64,000 bases of DNA from Streptomyces smaragdinus (GTDB lineage: Bacteria; Actinomycetota; Actinomycetes; Streptomycetales; Streptomycetaceae). Below, piece after piece: positions 25,671-34,416 of the stretch. Position numbers and translations under genes: made by a program. A model generated the notes under the pieces. The model was given only the letters and a program-made list of their open reading frames with translations, made no database searches and was not told the origin of the DNA. The DNA is taken from NCBI RefSeq assembly GCF_009604385.1, contig NZ_WEGJ01000002.1:248001-312000 (forward strand). The letters are read 5' to 3'. How positions within the stretch are numbered: the stretch's first letter is position 1; the number at the start of each line of letters is the position of its first letter.

Positions 25671-26007
25671 ACGAGTGCGTCCCCCGCGGGCGCCTCGATC
25701 ACTCACGCAGGTTCACCACGCACAAATGATCTTCATAGCACTCGCCGCCCGAACGGTGTCGGCCGGCAACGCCTCACACCAACACCTCAACGGTGATTAC
25801 TGGGACGACTGACGTGCCGGCAGCTGCCCCGCCCCGCTCATCCGAGGCAGCCGCAGCACGGTCCTCGGTGCCGAGCAGGCCAAGGGCATGGCGGCACGGC
25901 GCCCTCGCGGTTCGTGATTCCGAGGGCTGGTGTGGGCTGAACCCACAGGTGTCAGTCCTGCTGCGAGGGGATAGGCACGCAGGTTCAGGTTCTGTTTGGA
26001 TGTCGCC
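25671..26007. other. Intergenic stretch, no convincing gene
   Basis: About 335 bases. A short plus-strand frame ending NGDYWDD and a stop at 25812 has coding-like composition but no usable start. The remainder probably holds the promoter of the next gene. Confidence 0.35.
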
Positions 26008-26403
26008 GTGATCGAACTCATAGTGGCTTTCGCCGCCGCCGGCGTCGTTGGCTGGCTTGTCCGCCGGAAGGCTGAGCAGCGAGCAGAGAGCGCGGCCCAG
26101 GGCGAGTCGATCAGCCTTCCCTGTCTGGTCAGGCGGCCGGATCATGGGCGCGGATGGACACGCGGGCGAATGGTCGTCGGCCCAGCGGCCATGAAGTGGG
26201 AGCCTCGGGGGCGGGCCCTGGTGTCTGAGCTGCCGAACGGGTTGCGGCAGGTGGGGATGCGTTCGCCCTCATGGCGCGAGGCCCTCAGGATCAACGCGCG
26301 CAACACGATCGTCGAGTGCGCCTCCAACGACGGGGATGTGTGGCTCGCGGTGATGCCCAACGAGCTGGAGCATCTGACGACGGCGCTGAACCGGGCGGTG
26401 TAG
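26008..26403 (+). CDS. DUF2550-like membrane-anchored protein
   Basis: This is a 131-aa protein with one N-terminal helix (MIELIVAFAAAGVVGWLVRR) followed by a soluble domain: LPCLVRRPDHGRGWTRGRMV, VGPAAMKWEPRG, then a strand/helix end WLAVMPNELEHLTTALNRA. This order (helix, C-x-L-R...GRGW..G......L.W) resembles DUF2550 proteins of actinobacteria, whose function is unknown. GTG 26008 or TTG 25996 may be used; neither has a strong ribosome site. Confidence 0.6.
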   Translation: MIELIVAFAAAGVVGWLVRRKAEQRAESAAQGESISLPCLVRRPDHGRGWTRGRMVVGPAAMKWEPRGRALVSELPNGLRQVGMRSPSWREALRINARNTIVECASNDGDVWLAVMPNELEHLTTALNRAV

Positions 26404-26437
26404 CCCAAGACCCGCCGGCCCGGACGACCCGCCCGCG

Positions 26438-26932
26438 TCAGCTGCGCATGGGGGGCGGCATCGGCTCATCCTCGCTGCCCGCGCAGGCGACGACGTCCGT
26501 GGCCGCCGTGGCCTGCTGGAGGAGGCTGTAGAGCTGTTCGCGCTGCTCGAAGGTGAGCGCGGCGAGCACCTCGTCCTCGACCGCGGCCAGGGCGAACTCC
26601 GCCTTGGCCAGCTTCTTCACGCCCGCGTCCGTGAGGTCCACGACGTGCCGGCGGCGGTCCTGCGGTGAGCGGCGGCGTTCGATCAGGTGGTCGGCTTCGA
26701 GGTCGTTGAGCAGGCCGACGAGGTTGGTGCTGTCGATACCCAGCGTGGCCGCCAGTGCTTGCTGGGTGCTGCTCCCGTGGTCGCGCAGGACGGTGAGCGT
26801 GACCAGGTGGCGCGTGCGCAGGCCCAGTGGCGCCAGCACCGTCTCGGACCGCGTCCGCACCCGGCGGGCCAGGTGGTCGAGCAGGGCGCCGCTCTGATGG
26901 GGCGGCTGGTTGAGGACGGGTAGCGAAGCCAT
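26438..26932 (-). CDS. MarR family transcriptional regulator
   Basis: This is a 164-aa winged-helix regulator. The HTH region runs TRHLVTLTVLRDHGSSTQQA, LAATLGIDSTNLVGLLNDLE, ADHLIERRRSPQDRRRHVVD, with the wing RSPQDRRRHVVDLTDAG diagnostic of MarR. The flanking helices form the dimer domain. It is divergent from the HSL-family esterase gene, and two near-identical palindromic sites lie between them, so it probably represses both genes until a phenolic or ester ligand binds. Confidence 0.9.
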   Translation of the reverse strand: MASLPVLNQPPHQSGALLDHLARRVRTRSETVLAPLGLRTRHLVTLTVLRDHGSSTQQALAATLGIDSTNLVGLLNDLEADHLIERRRSPQDRRRHVVDLTDAGVKKLAKAEFALAAVEDEVLAALTFEQREQLYSLLQQATAATDVVACAGSEDEPMPPPMRS

Positions 26933-26990
26933 GTCCCGAGTATACGAGCACTCACCAATCGCCTGTTGGTTGCCAGTCGCTTCTGTGTTA

Positions 26991-27019
26991 CAAATGATTT
27001 GCGCTACACAAACGATTTG
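26991..27019. promoter_or_regulatory. Tandem MarR operators
   Basis: CAAATGATTTG (26991-27001) is a perfect palindrome and CAAACGATTTG (27009-27019) is its near copy; their centres are 18 bases apart. They sit in the MarR/esterase divergent promoter, 63-91 bases before the esterase ATG. Confidence 0.7.
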
Positions 27020-27081
27020 GCGCCGACGCTGGTCGTCTCGACGGCCACGCCGCACACGACTGCACAAAGGACTGACCGACG

Positions 27082-27990
27082 ATGAGCACAGAAGTGAAGC
27101 TGAGTGACGAGCTCGCCGAGGTGCACCACCTGCTGACCACCGTGGGTGACTACCTGCCCGTGGACGAGCGGCCCGAGATGGAGCGGTTCCGCGAAGCCGG
27201 CCGGAAGTGGAGCGGGCAGTTCCCGGTTCCCGACGAGGCCGTGGTCACCCAGGCGCAGGGCTTCCCGGGTCTGACGGTGACGACTCCGGCGTCGCGGGCC
27301 GATCGGGTGCTGCTGTACTTCTACGGCGGCGGCTACAACGCCGGCGAGCCCTACATCTACCGCGGCCTGGCGGCCAGGCTGGCCACCGCGGCCGGCGCCG
27401 TGGTCCACCTGCTGGACTACCCGCGCGCCCCGGAGAACCGGTTCCCGGCCGCGCTCGACTCGGCGCTGGCCGCGTACAAGTCGCTGCTCGCCACGGTGGG
27501 TGCGGACCGGATCGCGGTGGGCGGCGACTCGGCGGGCGGCGGCCTGACGCTGGCGCTGCTGCTGAAGCTGAAGGCGGAAGGTATCGCCCTGCCCGCGGCC
27601 GTGGTGCCGATCTCTCCGTGGACCGATATGACCGTATCGGCGCCGTCCTACACCGAACTCGCGGACCGGGACCCGTTCGTCTCGGCCGCCATGCTCCAGG
27701 GGTTCGCCGCCGGGTACCTCGTCGACCACGATCCGCGTGATCCCCTGGTGTCCCCCCTGTTCGGCGACCTCGCCGGACTCTCACCGATCCACATAGAGGT
27801 GGGCACCGAAGAGACCATGATCGACGATTCGCGCCGGTTCCACGAGAAGGCCCTCGCGGCCGGAAACTCCTCGGAACTCGTCGTCGTCGAGGGTGCTCCG
27901 CACATGTTGCAGCTGTTCGCGGGCATTGCGCCCGAGGCCGCGGAATCGGTCGAGCGCATCGGCTCCTTCGTCCGCAAGCACATCGGCTGA
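27082..27990 (+). CDS. HSL-family alpha/beta hydrolase (esterase)
   Basis: This is a 302-aa cytoplasmic esterase of the hormone-sensitive lipase group. The nucleophile Ser is in GGDSAGGGL, the acid likely Asp in EETMIDDSRRF, and the catalytic His in GAPHMLQLF. The oxyanion-hole motif, normally HGGG, is YGGG here (LLYFYGGGYNAG), a noteworthy substitution. The RAPENRFPAALDSALAAY segment is typical of the family. No signal peptide. It is divergent from a MarR regulator with tandem operators, so it is probably inducible and may hydrolyse small aromatic or acyl esters. Confidence 0.88.
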   Translation: MSTEVKLSDELAEVHHLLTTVGDYLPVDERPEMERFREAGRKWSGQFPVPDEAVVTQAQGFPGLTVTTPASRADRVLLYFYGGGYNAGEPYIYRGLAARLATAAGAVVHLLDYPRAPENRFPAALDSALAAYKSLLATVGADRIAVGGDSAGGGLTLALLLKLKAEGIALPAAVVPISPWTDMTVSAPSYTELADRDPFVSAAMLQGFAAGYLVDHDPRDPLVSPLFGDLAGLSPIHIEVGTEETMIDDSRRFHEKALAAGNSSELVVVEGAPHMLQLFAGIAPEAAESVERIGSFVRKHIG

Positions 27991-28036
27991 CCTCCGCCCC
28001 GGACGTACTGCTCCCGCCCGAGACGACCACCCCTCA

Positions 28037-28062
28037 CGGGAGACGGCACCGGCTGTCTCCCG
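28037..28062 (+). terminator. Hairpin after the esterase gene
   Basis: CGGGAGAC-N10-GTCTCCCG forms a perfect 8-bp stem 46 bases after the esterase stop. Confidence 0.5.
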
Positions 28063-28252
28063 CGGGGGAGCGGGACGTCACTGCCGGTGGGTGCGGCCGG
28101 CGTGTCGAAGCACAACAGGAGGGCGGTCATCACGACCGCCACGGTGACGACCTGTGCTTCGGCCCATTCGTCACCCCGCACGGCCGGGACCCTCGACGGG
28201 TGGCGATCCTGGCGGGTGCACTCCCAACAAGTGGGCATGGAGCTGGTGACCT

Positions 28253-28477
28253 TTGAGGATCACTTCTGCCGGCTTCCTCGATGCCTGGACACGGATCAGC
28301 TGGGCCGCCGCCCGCACCGAGCGCGTCCATCTGCCGGGGAACGTCACCGACCTGCCGATGCCCCTTCCCTGCCCCGACGGCACACGCGCCACCGTGGTCC
28401 ACCCCAACGCTGCGGGCCACGCCAACACCGCCGAGCAGGTCGAGACCGCGATCCGCGCCGCGCTGCAGGAAACCTGA
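28253..28477 (+). pseudogene. SGNH/GDSL-type lipase, C-terminal remnant
   Basis: The frame gives AGFLDAWTRISWAAARTERV, HLPGNVTDLPMPL, then HPNAAGHANTAEQVETAIRA and a stop. HPNAxGhxxxA is block V of SGNH hydrolases carrying the catalytic His. The upstream nucleophile block (GDS) and oxyanion blocks are not found in any frame to the left, so only the tail remains. Confidence 0.6.
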
Positions 28478-28590
28478 CCGACCACACCCGGCCCACGTTC
28501 CCGGACCCGTCCCCGGGCCCGGGAACGGGCGCCGTCGTTCGAACGTGAGCGTGGCGACGCGATCGCGCAGCCGCCGGGATCTGCCTGCAG

Positions 28591-28923
28591 GTGGATTCAC
28601 TGCTCGCCGCCCAGGCCGAGGACCTCGGCCAGCACACCCTGGACGTACGGCTGAAGGGCGGGTCACCGAAGAAGAAGCCCGTACCCTCATACGTAAACGA
28701 CGCCCTGATGACCCATCCCGCACCCGCGCAAGCCGCCCTCCGCAACTCGCTCCACCTGGAGTGGACCCAAGCGACCGACTGCACCGGCATCAGCGGATTC
28801 GCTCCAGCCGGAGACCGCTGGGTGTGCCCGTTTCGGGTCAACGACGCCGGGCGCCGGAATGCCTTGGAGCCGGCTAGGACAGCACCCACCGCGGCAGGTG
28901 TCCGGGATCGGCCGTGCAAGTGA
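28591..28923 (+). CDS. Hypothetical protein, possibly a relic
   Basis: A GTG-started frame of 110 aa (MDSLLAAQAEDLGQHTLDVR..., then KKKPVPSYVNDALMTHP and CTGISGFAPAGDRWVCPFRV). Composition is coding-like over the first 85 residues, with two Cys and several Trp, but no family is recognised and the last part is antisense to the end of the YwqG-like gene. It could be a fragment of a longer lost gene. Confidence 0.3.
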   Translation: MDSLLAAQAEDLGQHTLDVRLKGGSPKKKPVPSYVNDALMTHPAPAQAALRNSLHLEWTQATDCTGISGFAPAGDRWVCPFRVNDAGRRNALEPARTAPTAAGVRDRPCK

Positions 28924-29869
28924 AGACGTGCAGGTCCCGGCCCCGGCCAAAGCGAAGGCGCGTCGGTTGCGCAAGGGACGGTCCGCCGCGGATCGAGTCC
29001 ATTCCCCGCAGGGACGGGTCGCGGTCTTCCAGCGGCACCCAGCTGTGTGAGTCGGGGTCCATCTCCTCGCCTCCGGCTGTCAGCAGCAGCTGCATCGGCG
29101 TCGCGCAGGACTCGCAGTCGACGGTCATCGGGCCCGTCGACGCCCAGCTGGGATAGCCGCCGACCCGCCAGCCGGGTGGGATCGACAGGTCTCCCTGGTA
29201 ACTGGGGGTTCCGGGACCAATTTCCGCCGCTTGAGCGTCGTCCCACGCGTCGATGCTGGCGATCAGGGCGGCCGGCAGTGTGTCGTCCTCCGCCCAGGGA
29301 TAGGTGTCCACCACTTCGGGATGCAGGACGCATGGTTCGGGGAGTTCGTCGTCCCAGCGCAGCATCGGCACTTCGGGTGAGGCGGTGAGGAACCGCTCCG
29401 CGTTCTCGGCGTCCGCGGACCGCCACCACCGAAGACGGTAGTGGCGCTCCAGGTACGGGCCGTGGGTGAGCGGGCAGCGGAAGAGCTGCACCAGGTCCGC
29501 GCCGTCGGGTCCGGCGGCCAGGCCCGGGACGTCCCGACGGAAGAACTGGGCGAGTCCCATGAACGGGACGGGTCCGGCCTCCCCGAGTGTTCCGTCGGCG
29601 GGCCACGGCCGGTTCGGCGGCCAGGCGTCCTCGGCCCGGGCGCTGCGGATCTCGTCCGGCACGCACCCCTCGGCCTCCCGCCGGTGGGGCTCGCTGCAGA
29701 CCAGCCAGGGCTCGTCCTCCGGCCACAGCATCGGCCCGCCGACGTGGCTGTCGTGCATGCCGGGCCGCCCTGGCCTGGGGTGCAGTCGCGTGGTCTGGCC
29801 CCGAAAGGCGGCGAGGTCCGGGAAGACGGCTTCCACGGAGACCGGCCTGGCCGGCGTGGTCCTGGTCAT
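28874..29869 (-). CDS. DUF1963 (YwqG-like) protein
   Basis: This 331-aa cytoplasmic protein has the YwqG pattern HVGGPMLWPEDEPWLVCSEP near residue 45 (GGxPxLPxxxxWP class), VPFMGLAQFFRRDVPGL, and a late GGYPSWASTGPM followed by LLLTAGGEEMDPDSHSWVPL and DLHVFTCTADPGH. The C.SC and late C/H residues may bind metal. Its ATG overlaps the stop of the small upstream gene (ATGA), so the two are translationally coupled. It is a distant relative of the protein at 1014-1898. Function unknown. Confidence 0.8.
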   Translation of the reverse strand: MTRTTPARPVSVEAVFPDLAAFRGQTTRLHPRPGRPGMHDSHVGGPMLWPEDEPWLVCSEPHRREAEGCVPDEIRSARAEDAWPPNRPWPADGTLGEAGPVPFMGLAQFFRRDVPGLAAGPDGADLVQLFRCPLTHGPYLERHYRLRWWRSADAENAERFLTASPEVPMLRWDDELPEPCVLHPEVVDTYPWAEDDTLPAALIASIDAWDDAQAAEIGPGTPSYQGDLSIPPGWRVGGYPSWASTGPMTVDCESCATPMQLLLTAGGEEMDPDSHSWVPLEDRDPSLRGMDSIRGGPSLAQPTRLRFGRGRDLHVFTCTADPGHLPRWVLS

Positions 29870-30132
29870 GCACAGACCGTGCGCGGCCGAGAGGACGCCA
29901 GGCGAACGGGGGCGCCGTCGCGGTGATCCAGCGTGTATCCACCGGTAACGCTCAGGACCTGGGCGAAGACGCCGGACAGGCCCGGTATCCGCTGGAGCAC
30001 CAGGAACGCGTCCCCCGCCCCGCCGATCCGCCGTCCGTCGTACGCATCGGCATCGCGCCCCTCCGGAACGCCCTGCGCCCGCAGCACGTCGAGCAGCGCC
30101 GTGTTCCGAGGCAAGTTCGGCAGTACTGTCAT
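29866..30132 (-). pseudogene. Chimeric short gene containing an Imm1-like fragment
   Basis: This frame encodes 88 aa. Residues about 35-75 (RRIGGAGDAFLVLQRIPGLS, GVFAQVLSVTGGYTLDHRDG) closely match residues about 30-70 of the Imm1-like protein at 6117, whereas the first 33 residues (MTVLPNLPRNTALLDVLRAQ) and the last 12 are unrelated. It therefore looks like a fusion of a foreign 5' end to an internal piece of the family. The stop overlaps the YwqG-like start, so it could still be translated. Confidence 0.5.
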
Positions 30133-30281
30133 GCCTCGATACGCTACTCACCGTTCAGGAGCAGGGGCAGCGGTGATGCTCGTGTCCCGCAGCCCCGTTC
30201 CCCACCCCACCACCCCAGCCATGGCCGGAGCGTTTCAGCACGCCTGCTCTGAACGGACCCGGGACCGGCGGACGGCCGACG

Positions 30282-30887
30282 TCATGCAGGGACGTCGAGC
30301 GGCGGGTGCTCGAGCACGCGCGGCTTGTACTCGACCAGTTGGGTGCGTCCGTCGAAGGTGCGGTGGTCGGTCATCTCGAGGGCGATGTCCGGGTAGCCGT
30401 CGTAGATGCGCTCTTCGCCCGTGGCCCCCGTGATGACCGGGAACATCACGACGCGGAAGCGGTCGACGAGTCCGGCTCGCAGCAGTGAGCGGCACAGGCT
30501 GAGGCTGCCGATCGTGCTGAGGAGCCCCGAGCCGTTCGACTTCATTGCGCGGACCGCCTCGACGGCGTCGTCGCGGACGAGCGTGGAGTTGGCCCACGTC
30601 AGTGGCGCCTCGAGCGAGGAGGAGAACACCACCTTGGACGCTTGCGTGAGCTCGTCCACGGACGCCTCTTCCTCGGGCCTGAACTCGTCCTGGCCGCTCG
30701 GGATCTCGCCTGCGGCGAAGCCCGACATCAAGCGGTACGTGTTCGCTCCCATCAGGTAGGTGACCTCGGGCTGCTCGCCGAGCCAGGCGAGGTACTCCGG
30801 GCCCTCGAGGCCCCAGAACCCGGGCCAGCCCTCTCCCGATGCGTAGCCGTCGAGGGAGGTGATGAAGTCGACGAGAAGCTCCGACAT
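30282..30887 (-). CDS. RibD C-terminal/dihydrofolate reductase-like family protein
   Basis: This is a 201-aa protein with the DHFR-like fold of the RibD C-terminal domain. It has SELLVDFITSLDGYASGEGW at the N-terminus, YLMGANTYRLMSGF, KVVFSSSLEAPLTWANSTLV, then SGLLSTIGSLSLCRSLLRAG and VDRFRVVMFPVITGATGEER. These correspond to the NADPH-binding strand-turn-helix order of the family. Stand-alone members are common in Streptomyces and reduce unknown substrates. Start ATG at 30887; no operon partner. Confidence 0.85.
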   Translation of the reverse strand: MSELLVDFITSLDGYASGEGWPGFWGLEGPEYLAWLGEQPEVTYLMGANTYRLMSGFAAGEIPSGQDEFRPEEEASVDELTQASKVVFSSSLEAPLTWANSTLVRDDAVEAVRAMKSNGSGLLSTIGSLSLCRSLLRAGLVDRFRVVMFPVITGATGEERIYDGYPDIALEMTDHRTFDGRTQLVEYKPRVLEHPPLDVPA

Positions 30888-31137
30888 GACGTTGTCCTTT
30901 CGTGGGGTCTCATGAGCTTGGACCGACCGGGCGCCGCAAACTCATCGGCCACGCCGTGGGGCAACGAGAAACCCATGACGCTGCAGCCGATCCCGTCGGC
31001 GGAGCAGCACTGCTTCGGAGGGGGCGGGGGAGACCGCCCCCTCCCACCTTCTGACGTTCCTCTCGCGCTGCCCATCCGCAGCCGTCCTTTGTCGGTGGCA
31101 GCGGCTAGTGTCCTGGCACGCCATCGACAGGGGCCAG

Positions 31138-31812
31138 GTGGACACGCAGGTTGAGTGGTCAGAGATCCGAGAGCGTGTGATCGCGACGGTGAGGGCCAAG
31201 GCGATGCGTCAGGTACGCAGCCGAAGGGCTGTCAGCTACCCGATTTTCGAGCCGGTCCTGACGGGCTCCGAGATCGCCGAGGTCGAGGCGCAATACGGTG
31301 TCGGTCTCCCCGAGGATTACCGCACGTTCCTCGCCGAGGTCGGGGCGGGCGGGCCCGGCCCGGACATTGAGCTGACCTCACTGTGCCGGGTTGACGGGAA
31401 ATGGGCGTGGGTCTGGGACGATGTCCCCGTGCGTCCGGACGTGAGCGGGCCGTTCGTGGAGACGGAAGACTGGCCCGACAAGCAGATCGCGACCCTTCGC
31501 GCCGCCGGGCACGAGCCCACCAGGCGTGACGAGGACGAGGACTACCTCCACGACTACGTCACAGCCTTCGGCCCGCAGGGTGAGCACATCTGGTTCACGG
31601 AGCGCGAGCGCGGTGCGGTCCAGATCAGCGACAACGGCTGCGGCATGACCGACTGACTCATACTGGTCGGCCCGCACCGGGGCGAGCTCCGCTTCCGGAA
31701 CTGTACGGTCAACCCGCCGTTCGAGCCGTACATCGACGCGTGGGGGAGACCCCACAGCTTCCGCAGCCGCTACCTCGAATGGCTGGAGCACCGCGAGAAC
31801 GAGTACCGGTGA
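31138..31812 (+). pseudogene. SMI1/KNR4 family protein with an in-frame internal stop
   Basis: The N-terminal part has the SMI1/KNR4 fold signature SEIAEVEAQYGVGLPEDYRT and FLAEVGAGGPGP, and mid-protein ADLW-type strands. At 31654-31656 a TGA follows ISDNGCGMTD. The same frame continues without further stops for 51 codons (LILVGPHRGELRFRNCTVNP, then YLEWLEHRENEYR) to a TGA at 31812, and that sequence is the expected family C-terminus, where the stop position normally encodes Trp (TGG). So a single G-to-A change cuts about 50 residues. SMI1 proteins are often toxin-immunity proteins. Start GTG 31138 or 31108. Confidence 0.75.
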
Positions 31813-32077
31813 GCGCCCGGATCGAGCGCCGGAAAGGCGCCATGCCTGACGCTGGCAGGACTGGCCATAGGGCAGGTCACAGCCCGCGCAGCGCTTCATG
31901 CAGATCGTCGGAGGCGCACCGGAGGTCGCGCTTCCTTCGTCGTTGAGGCTGCCCATGTACCAGCTCACGCCGCGGGCAGTAGCCGAAGACATCCATCCAC
32001 GACATGACCCCGCCGCACAGCAGCGAGGCCGACGAAACTCACGCGGAGATCTCCGGGGCTCCTGGCAGTCTGGAGGC

Positions 32078-32518
32078 ATGGCCCCCCTCGACGAGCAAGA
32101 ACTGAGCACCGCAGTCCAGCGCGCCGTATCGCCGGAATGGTCCGTTCGCGGGGCGGCTGGGCGGCAGCTCGCAGGTTCGAACAAGATCGAGGAAGTGGCG
32201 GACGTCATCCACAGTCTTCTCCTGGACGCCCAAGACACCTGGGTCATCCAGGAAACGGCCGAGGCATTGCTCGAACGCAAGGACACCATCGGCCTGCGCT
32301 ACGTCCTGCTGGCCTATGGCCAGGCGGGCACCAACGACGCCGTGGACCATCTCGGCGCCGCCCTGGACTGCAACCCCGAATGGATGACGCCCCAAGGCGT
32401 GGACCGGCTGATCAAGCAGTACCGAGAGCTGGCAACGGACCCGGACGCCGGAGTCCGCAACGAAGCCCGGCAGATCCTGGCGAAGCTCCGGCCGCGCGAG
32501 GAATGGGCGCGTGACTAG
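32078..32518 (+). CDS. HEAT-repeat-like helical protein
   Basis: This is a 146-aa all-helical protein: WSVRGAAGRQLAGSNKIEEV, ADVIHSLLLDAQDTWVIQET, AEALLERKDTIGLRYVLLAY, then a C-terminal RLIKQYRELATDPDAGVRNE. The repeated V/W-x-V-R/Q-x-x-A-A-x-x-L pattern indicates two or three HEAT-type repeats, as in small immunity-like or scaffold proteins. GGAGG is very close to the ATG, so the true start may be slightly different. Followed 70 bases later by another repeat protein. Confidence 0.6.
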   Translation: MAPLDEQELSTAVQRAVSPEWSVRGAAGRQLAGSNKIEEVADVIHSLLLDAQDTWVIQETAEALLERKDTIGLRYVLLAYGQAGTNDAVDHLGAALDCNPEWMTPQGVDRLIKQYRELATDPDAGVRNEARQILAKLRPREEWARD

Positions 32519-32589
32519 AGGGTACGGCCTGGCATCATGAGGCCGGCCTCGCGCGTAGTCGTCACCAGACCCTCCGCAAGACACCGGCG

Positions 32590-33042
32590 ATGCGCACCGA
32601 CCTATCGGACGAGACGGTCGGAATCCTCGCCGCCGACGAAAGCTTCGAGGTGCGCCTGTTCGTGTGCGAACGCCAGCCGAACGCTCCCGGCGTACTGCCG
32701 GCGGACGTCGCCGCCGGCAGGAAGAGCTACAGCCGCTGGGACATGCTCGCCCACAGGAACTTCCCCGCCGACGCCGCCACCGCCCTCGCCCGCTCCGATG
32801 ACCCGGACGACCGGGTTGTTGCCGCGGCACATCCCGGGCTGCCGGCCGAAACGATCGAAGCTCTGCCGGCCGACGACGCCGACTGCATACGACGCCAGGC
32901 GGCGACCAACCCCTCGATCCCCGTCGACCGGCTGATCACTCTCCTCGGAGCCGACGAGTCCGCCGTCGTGTCCGGGGCGGCCGCGAACCGGACAATTCCC
33001 GTCGCGATGATGCACCAGGTGCTCGAGCAAGCCGGGCTGTGA
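32590..33042 (+). CDS. LRV (leucine-rich repeat variant) protein, probably 5'-truncated
   Basis: This 150-aa protein has alternating helices of the LRV type: DETVGILAADESFEVRLFVC, RWDMLAHRNFPADAATALAR, DRVVAAAHPGLPAETIEALP, CIRRQAATNPSIPVDRLITL and VVSGAAANRTIPVAMMHQVL. The RRxAAxNPxxPxxxxxxL signature recurs about every 24 residues. Full LRV proteins usually begin with a Cys-rich cap, which is lacking here, and the first repeat starts abruptly at the ATG with no good ribosome site, so the 5' end may be lost. Confidence 0.6.
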   Translation: MRTDLSDETVGILAADESFEVRLFVCERQPNAPGVLPADVAAGRKSYSRWDMLAHRNFPADAATALARSDDPDDRVVAAAHPGLPAETIEALPADDADCIRRQAATNPSIPVDRLITLLGADESAVVSGAAANRTIPVAMMHQVLEQAGL

Positions 33043-33137
33043 GAGCGTGACGCTCGTCCACGCGATCCCCCGCTCCAAGCGAAACCATTCCTGACCAGCC
33101 GAAATAAACAAACCACGCTAGGCCGTGATACGGGCCC

Positions 33138-33782
33138 TCAGGCCGAGGCCGGTGTACGGGACAGAGCGGTACGCAGCGCGAAGACGCCGAGCAAGCCGCC
33201 CGACGCGAACCGCTGAGCGGTCATCACGCGGGGCCGGGCAGCCAGAAACCCCGATACCCGCGCCGCGCCCAGCATGACCAGAGCGTTCACGAAGATCCCG
33301 ACCATGATCTGAACCCCACCGAGCTGGAGCAGCTGCGCCCAGTCCGGACCCGCCTGCGGATCCATGAACTGAGGCAGAAGGGCGGCGTACATGAGGGCGA
33401 TCTTGGGGTTGAGCAAGTTGGTCAGGAGCCCCATCGAGAACAGACGGGCGTCGGAGACCGGAGGCAGGTCCTGGGCCGGGGCGAAGGGCGAGCGGCCACC
33501 GGGCTTGAGCATGCCCCAGGCCAGGTAGGCGAGGTAGGCGGCCCCGGCGAGCTTGATCACCGTGAAGGCCAGCGGTACGGCGGCAAACAGCGCGGACATC
33601 CCCGCGGCTGCGGCCACCAGGTAGCACACGAACCCCACGGCGGTCCCGCTCAGGCTGACCAGGCCCGCCCTGCGGCCTTGAGTGACCGCACGGGAAGCAA
33701 GGTGGATCATGTTCGGTCCCGGGGTCAGGGCCATGCCCAGTTCGACCAGGGCCACTCCCCCCGCTGTGGGCAGACTGATCAC
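33138..33782 (-). CDS. LysE family exporter
   Basis: This is a 214-aa membrane protein with about six helices. The family motif is at the N-terminus: LVELGMALTPGPNMIHLASR (G-P-N-x-x), followed by AVTQGRRAGLVSLSGTAVGF. LysE/RhtB proteins export amino acids or their derivatives. The mid-protein segment GLLTNLLNPKIALMYAALLP is also characteristic. It starts at a GTG. No regulator of the LysG type is adjacent. Confidence 0.88.
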   Translation of the reverse strand: MISLPTAGGVALVELGMALTPGPNMIHLASRAVTQGRRAGLVSLSGTAVGFVCYLVAAAAGMSALFAAVPLAFTVIKLAGAAYLAYLAWGMLKPGGRSPFAPAQDLPPVSDARLFSMGLLTNLLNPKIALMYAALLPQFMDPQAGPDWAQLLQLGGVQIMVGIFVNALVMLGAARVSGFLAARPRVMTAQRFASGGLLGVFALRTALSRTPASA

Positions 33783-34173
33783 CAGTCGACTCCTGATCGT
33801 TTGCCGGATACCTGGTTTCCGGAGCTATGGGTCCCGGCTATAGCGGGCGTCTGCGACGCGTCGGCACTGCTCACATCGCTCCGCCTCAGGATACGGCCCT
33901 GCCGCTCGGCTCCTCCGGGCGCCTGTCTCCGGCCGGCAGGAGACAGCAGCGACTGCAGCCGACGCGCCATGGCCCACATCCCGGGCGTGACCACGGCCGT
34001 AAGGTCGTCGTCGTGGAGGTGGGTCGTCGTGCAGACCAAGGCGATCCGCGGGCCGCTGTTTTGTCCGGATTCCGGCGAAATTAGATGTGCGGCTTGTGTG
34101 GCTTCTATCGGAATTGTTCACTTTGGCTCCGAAGTGGGCTACGTACCCGATGTCGGCCTCGTCGTCGAACTCG
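33783..34173. other. Stretch without a recognisable gene
   Basis: About 390 bases. Two minus-strand frames (one with LTAVVTPGMWAMARRLQSLL, another with ARNEFDDEADIGYVAHFGAK) are coding-like for 20-30 residues each in different frames, suggesting a decayed gene, but I cannot assign a family. Confidence 0.4.
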
Positions 34174-34320
34174 TTACGGGCCATATGCCGTGGCGTACAG
34201 GTTGGCGCTGACGGCGGCGTCAGCCAGCTGCCGGAGCGGCGGGAGGAGCAGAGCGCGCCGAGGAAATCGGGCGATCAACTCGGACAGCTCGCGCACCGCT
34301 GCATCGTCGCATTACCCGGC
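34174..34320 (-). pseudogene. Possible PIN-domain toxin C-terminal relic
   Basis: The minus frame ending at the TAA at 34174 reads AAVRELSELIARFPRRALLL, PPLRQLADAAVSANLYATAY, GP. Helix, R-(F/Y)-P, then ELADNLSAYDAAY-like sequence resembles the last part of VapC-type PIN domains, with the catalytic Asp near the end lost. There is no start. The assignment is weak. Confidence 0.3.
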
Positions 34321-34416
34321 TGACGCGCACTCACAGGGGGCGCCGAAGAGGTCGATCACGGACCGAGGCAATCCGACGAGGCGGAGTTCCCTTGAGCGGA
34401 ACCGCGCCCATCCGAC

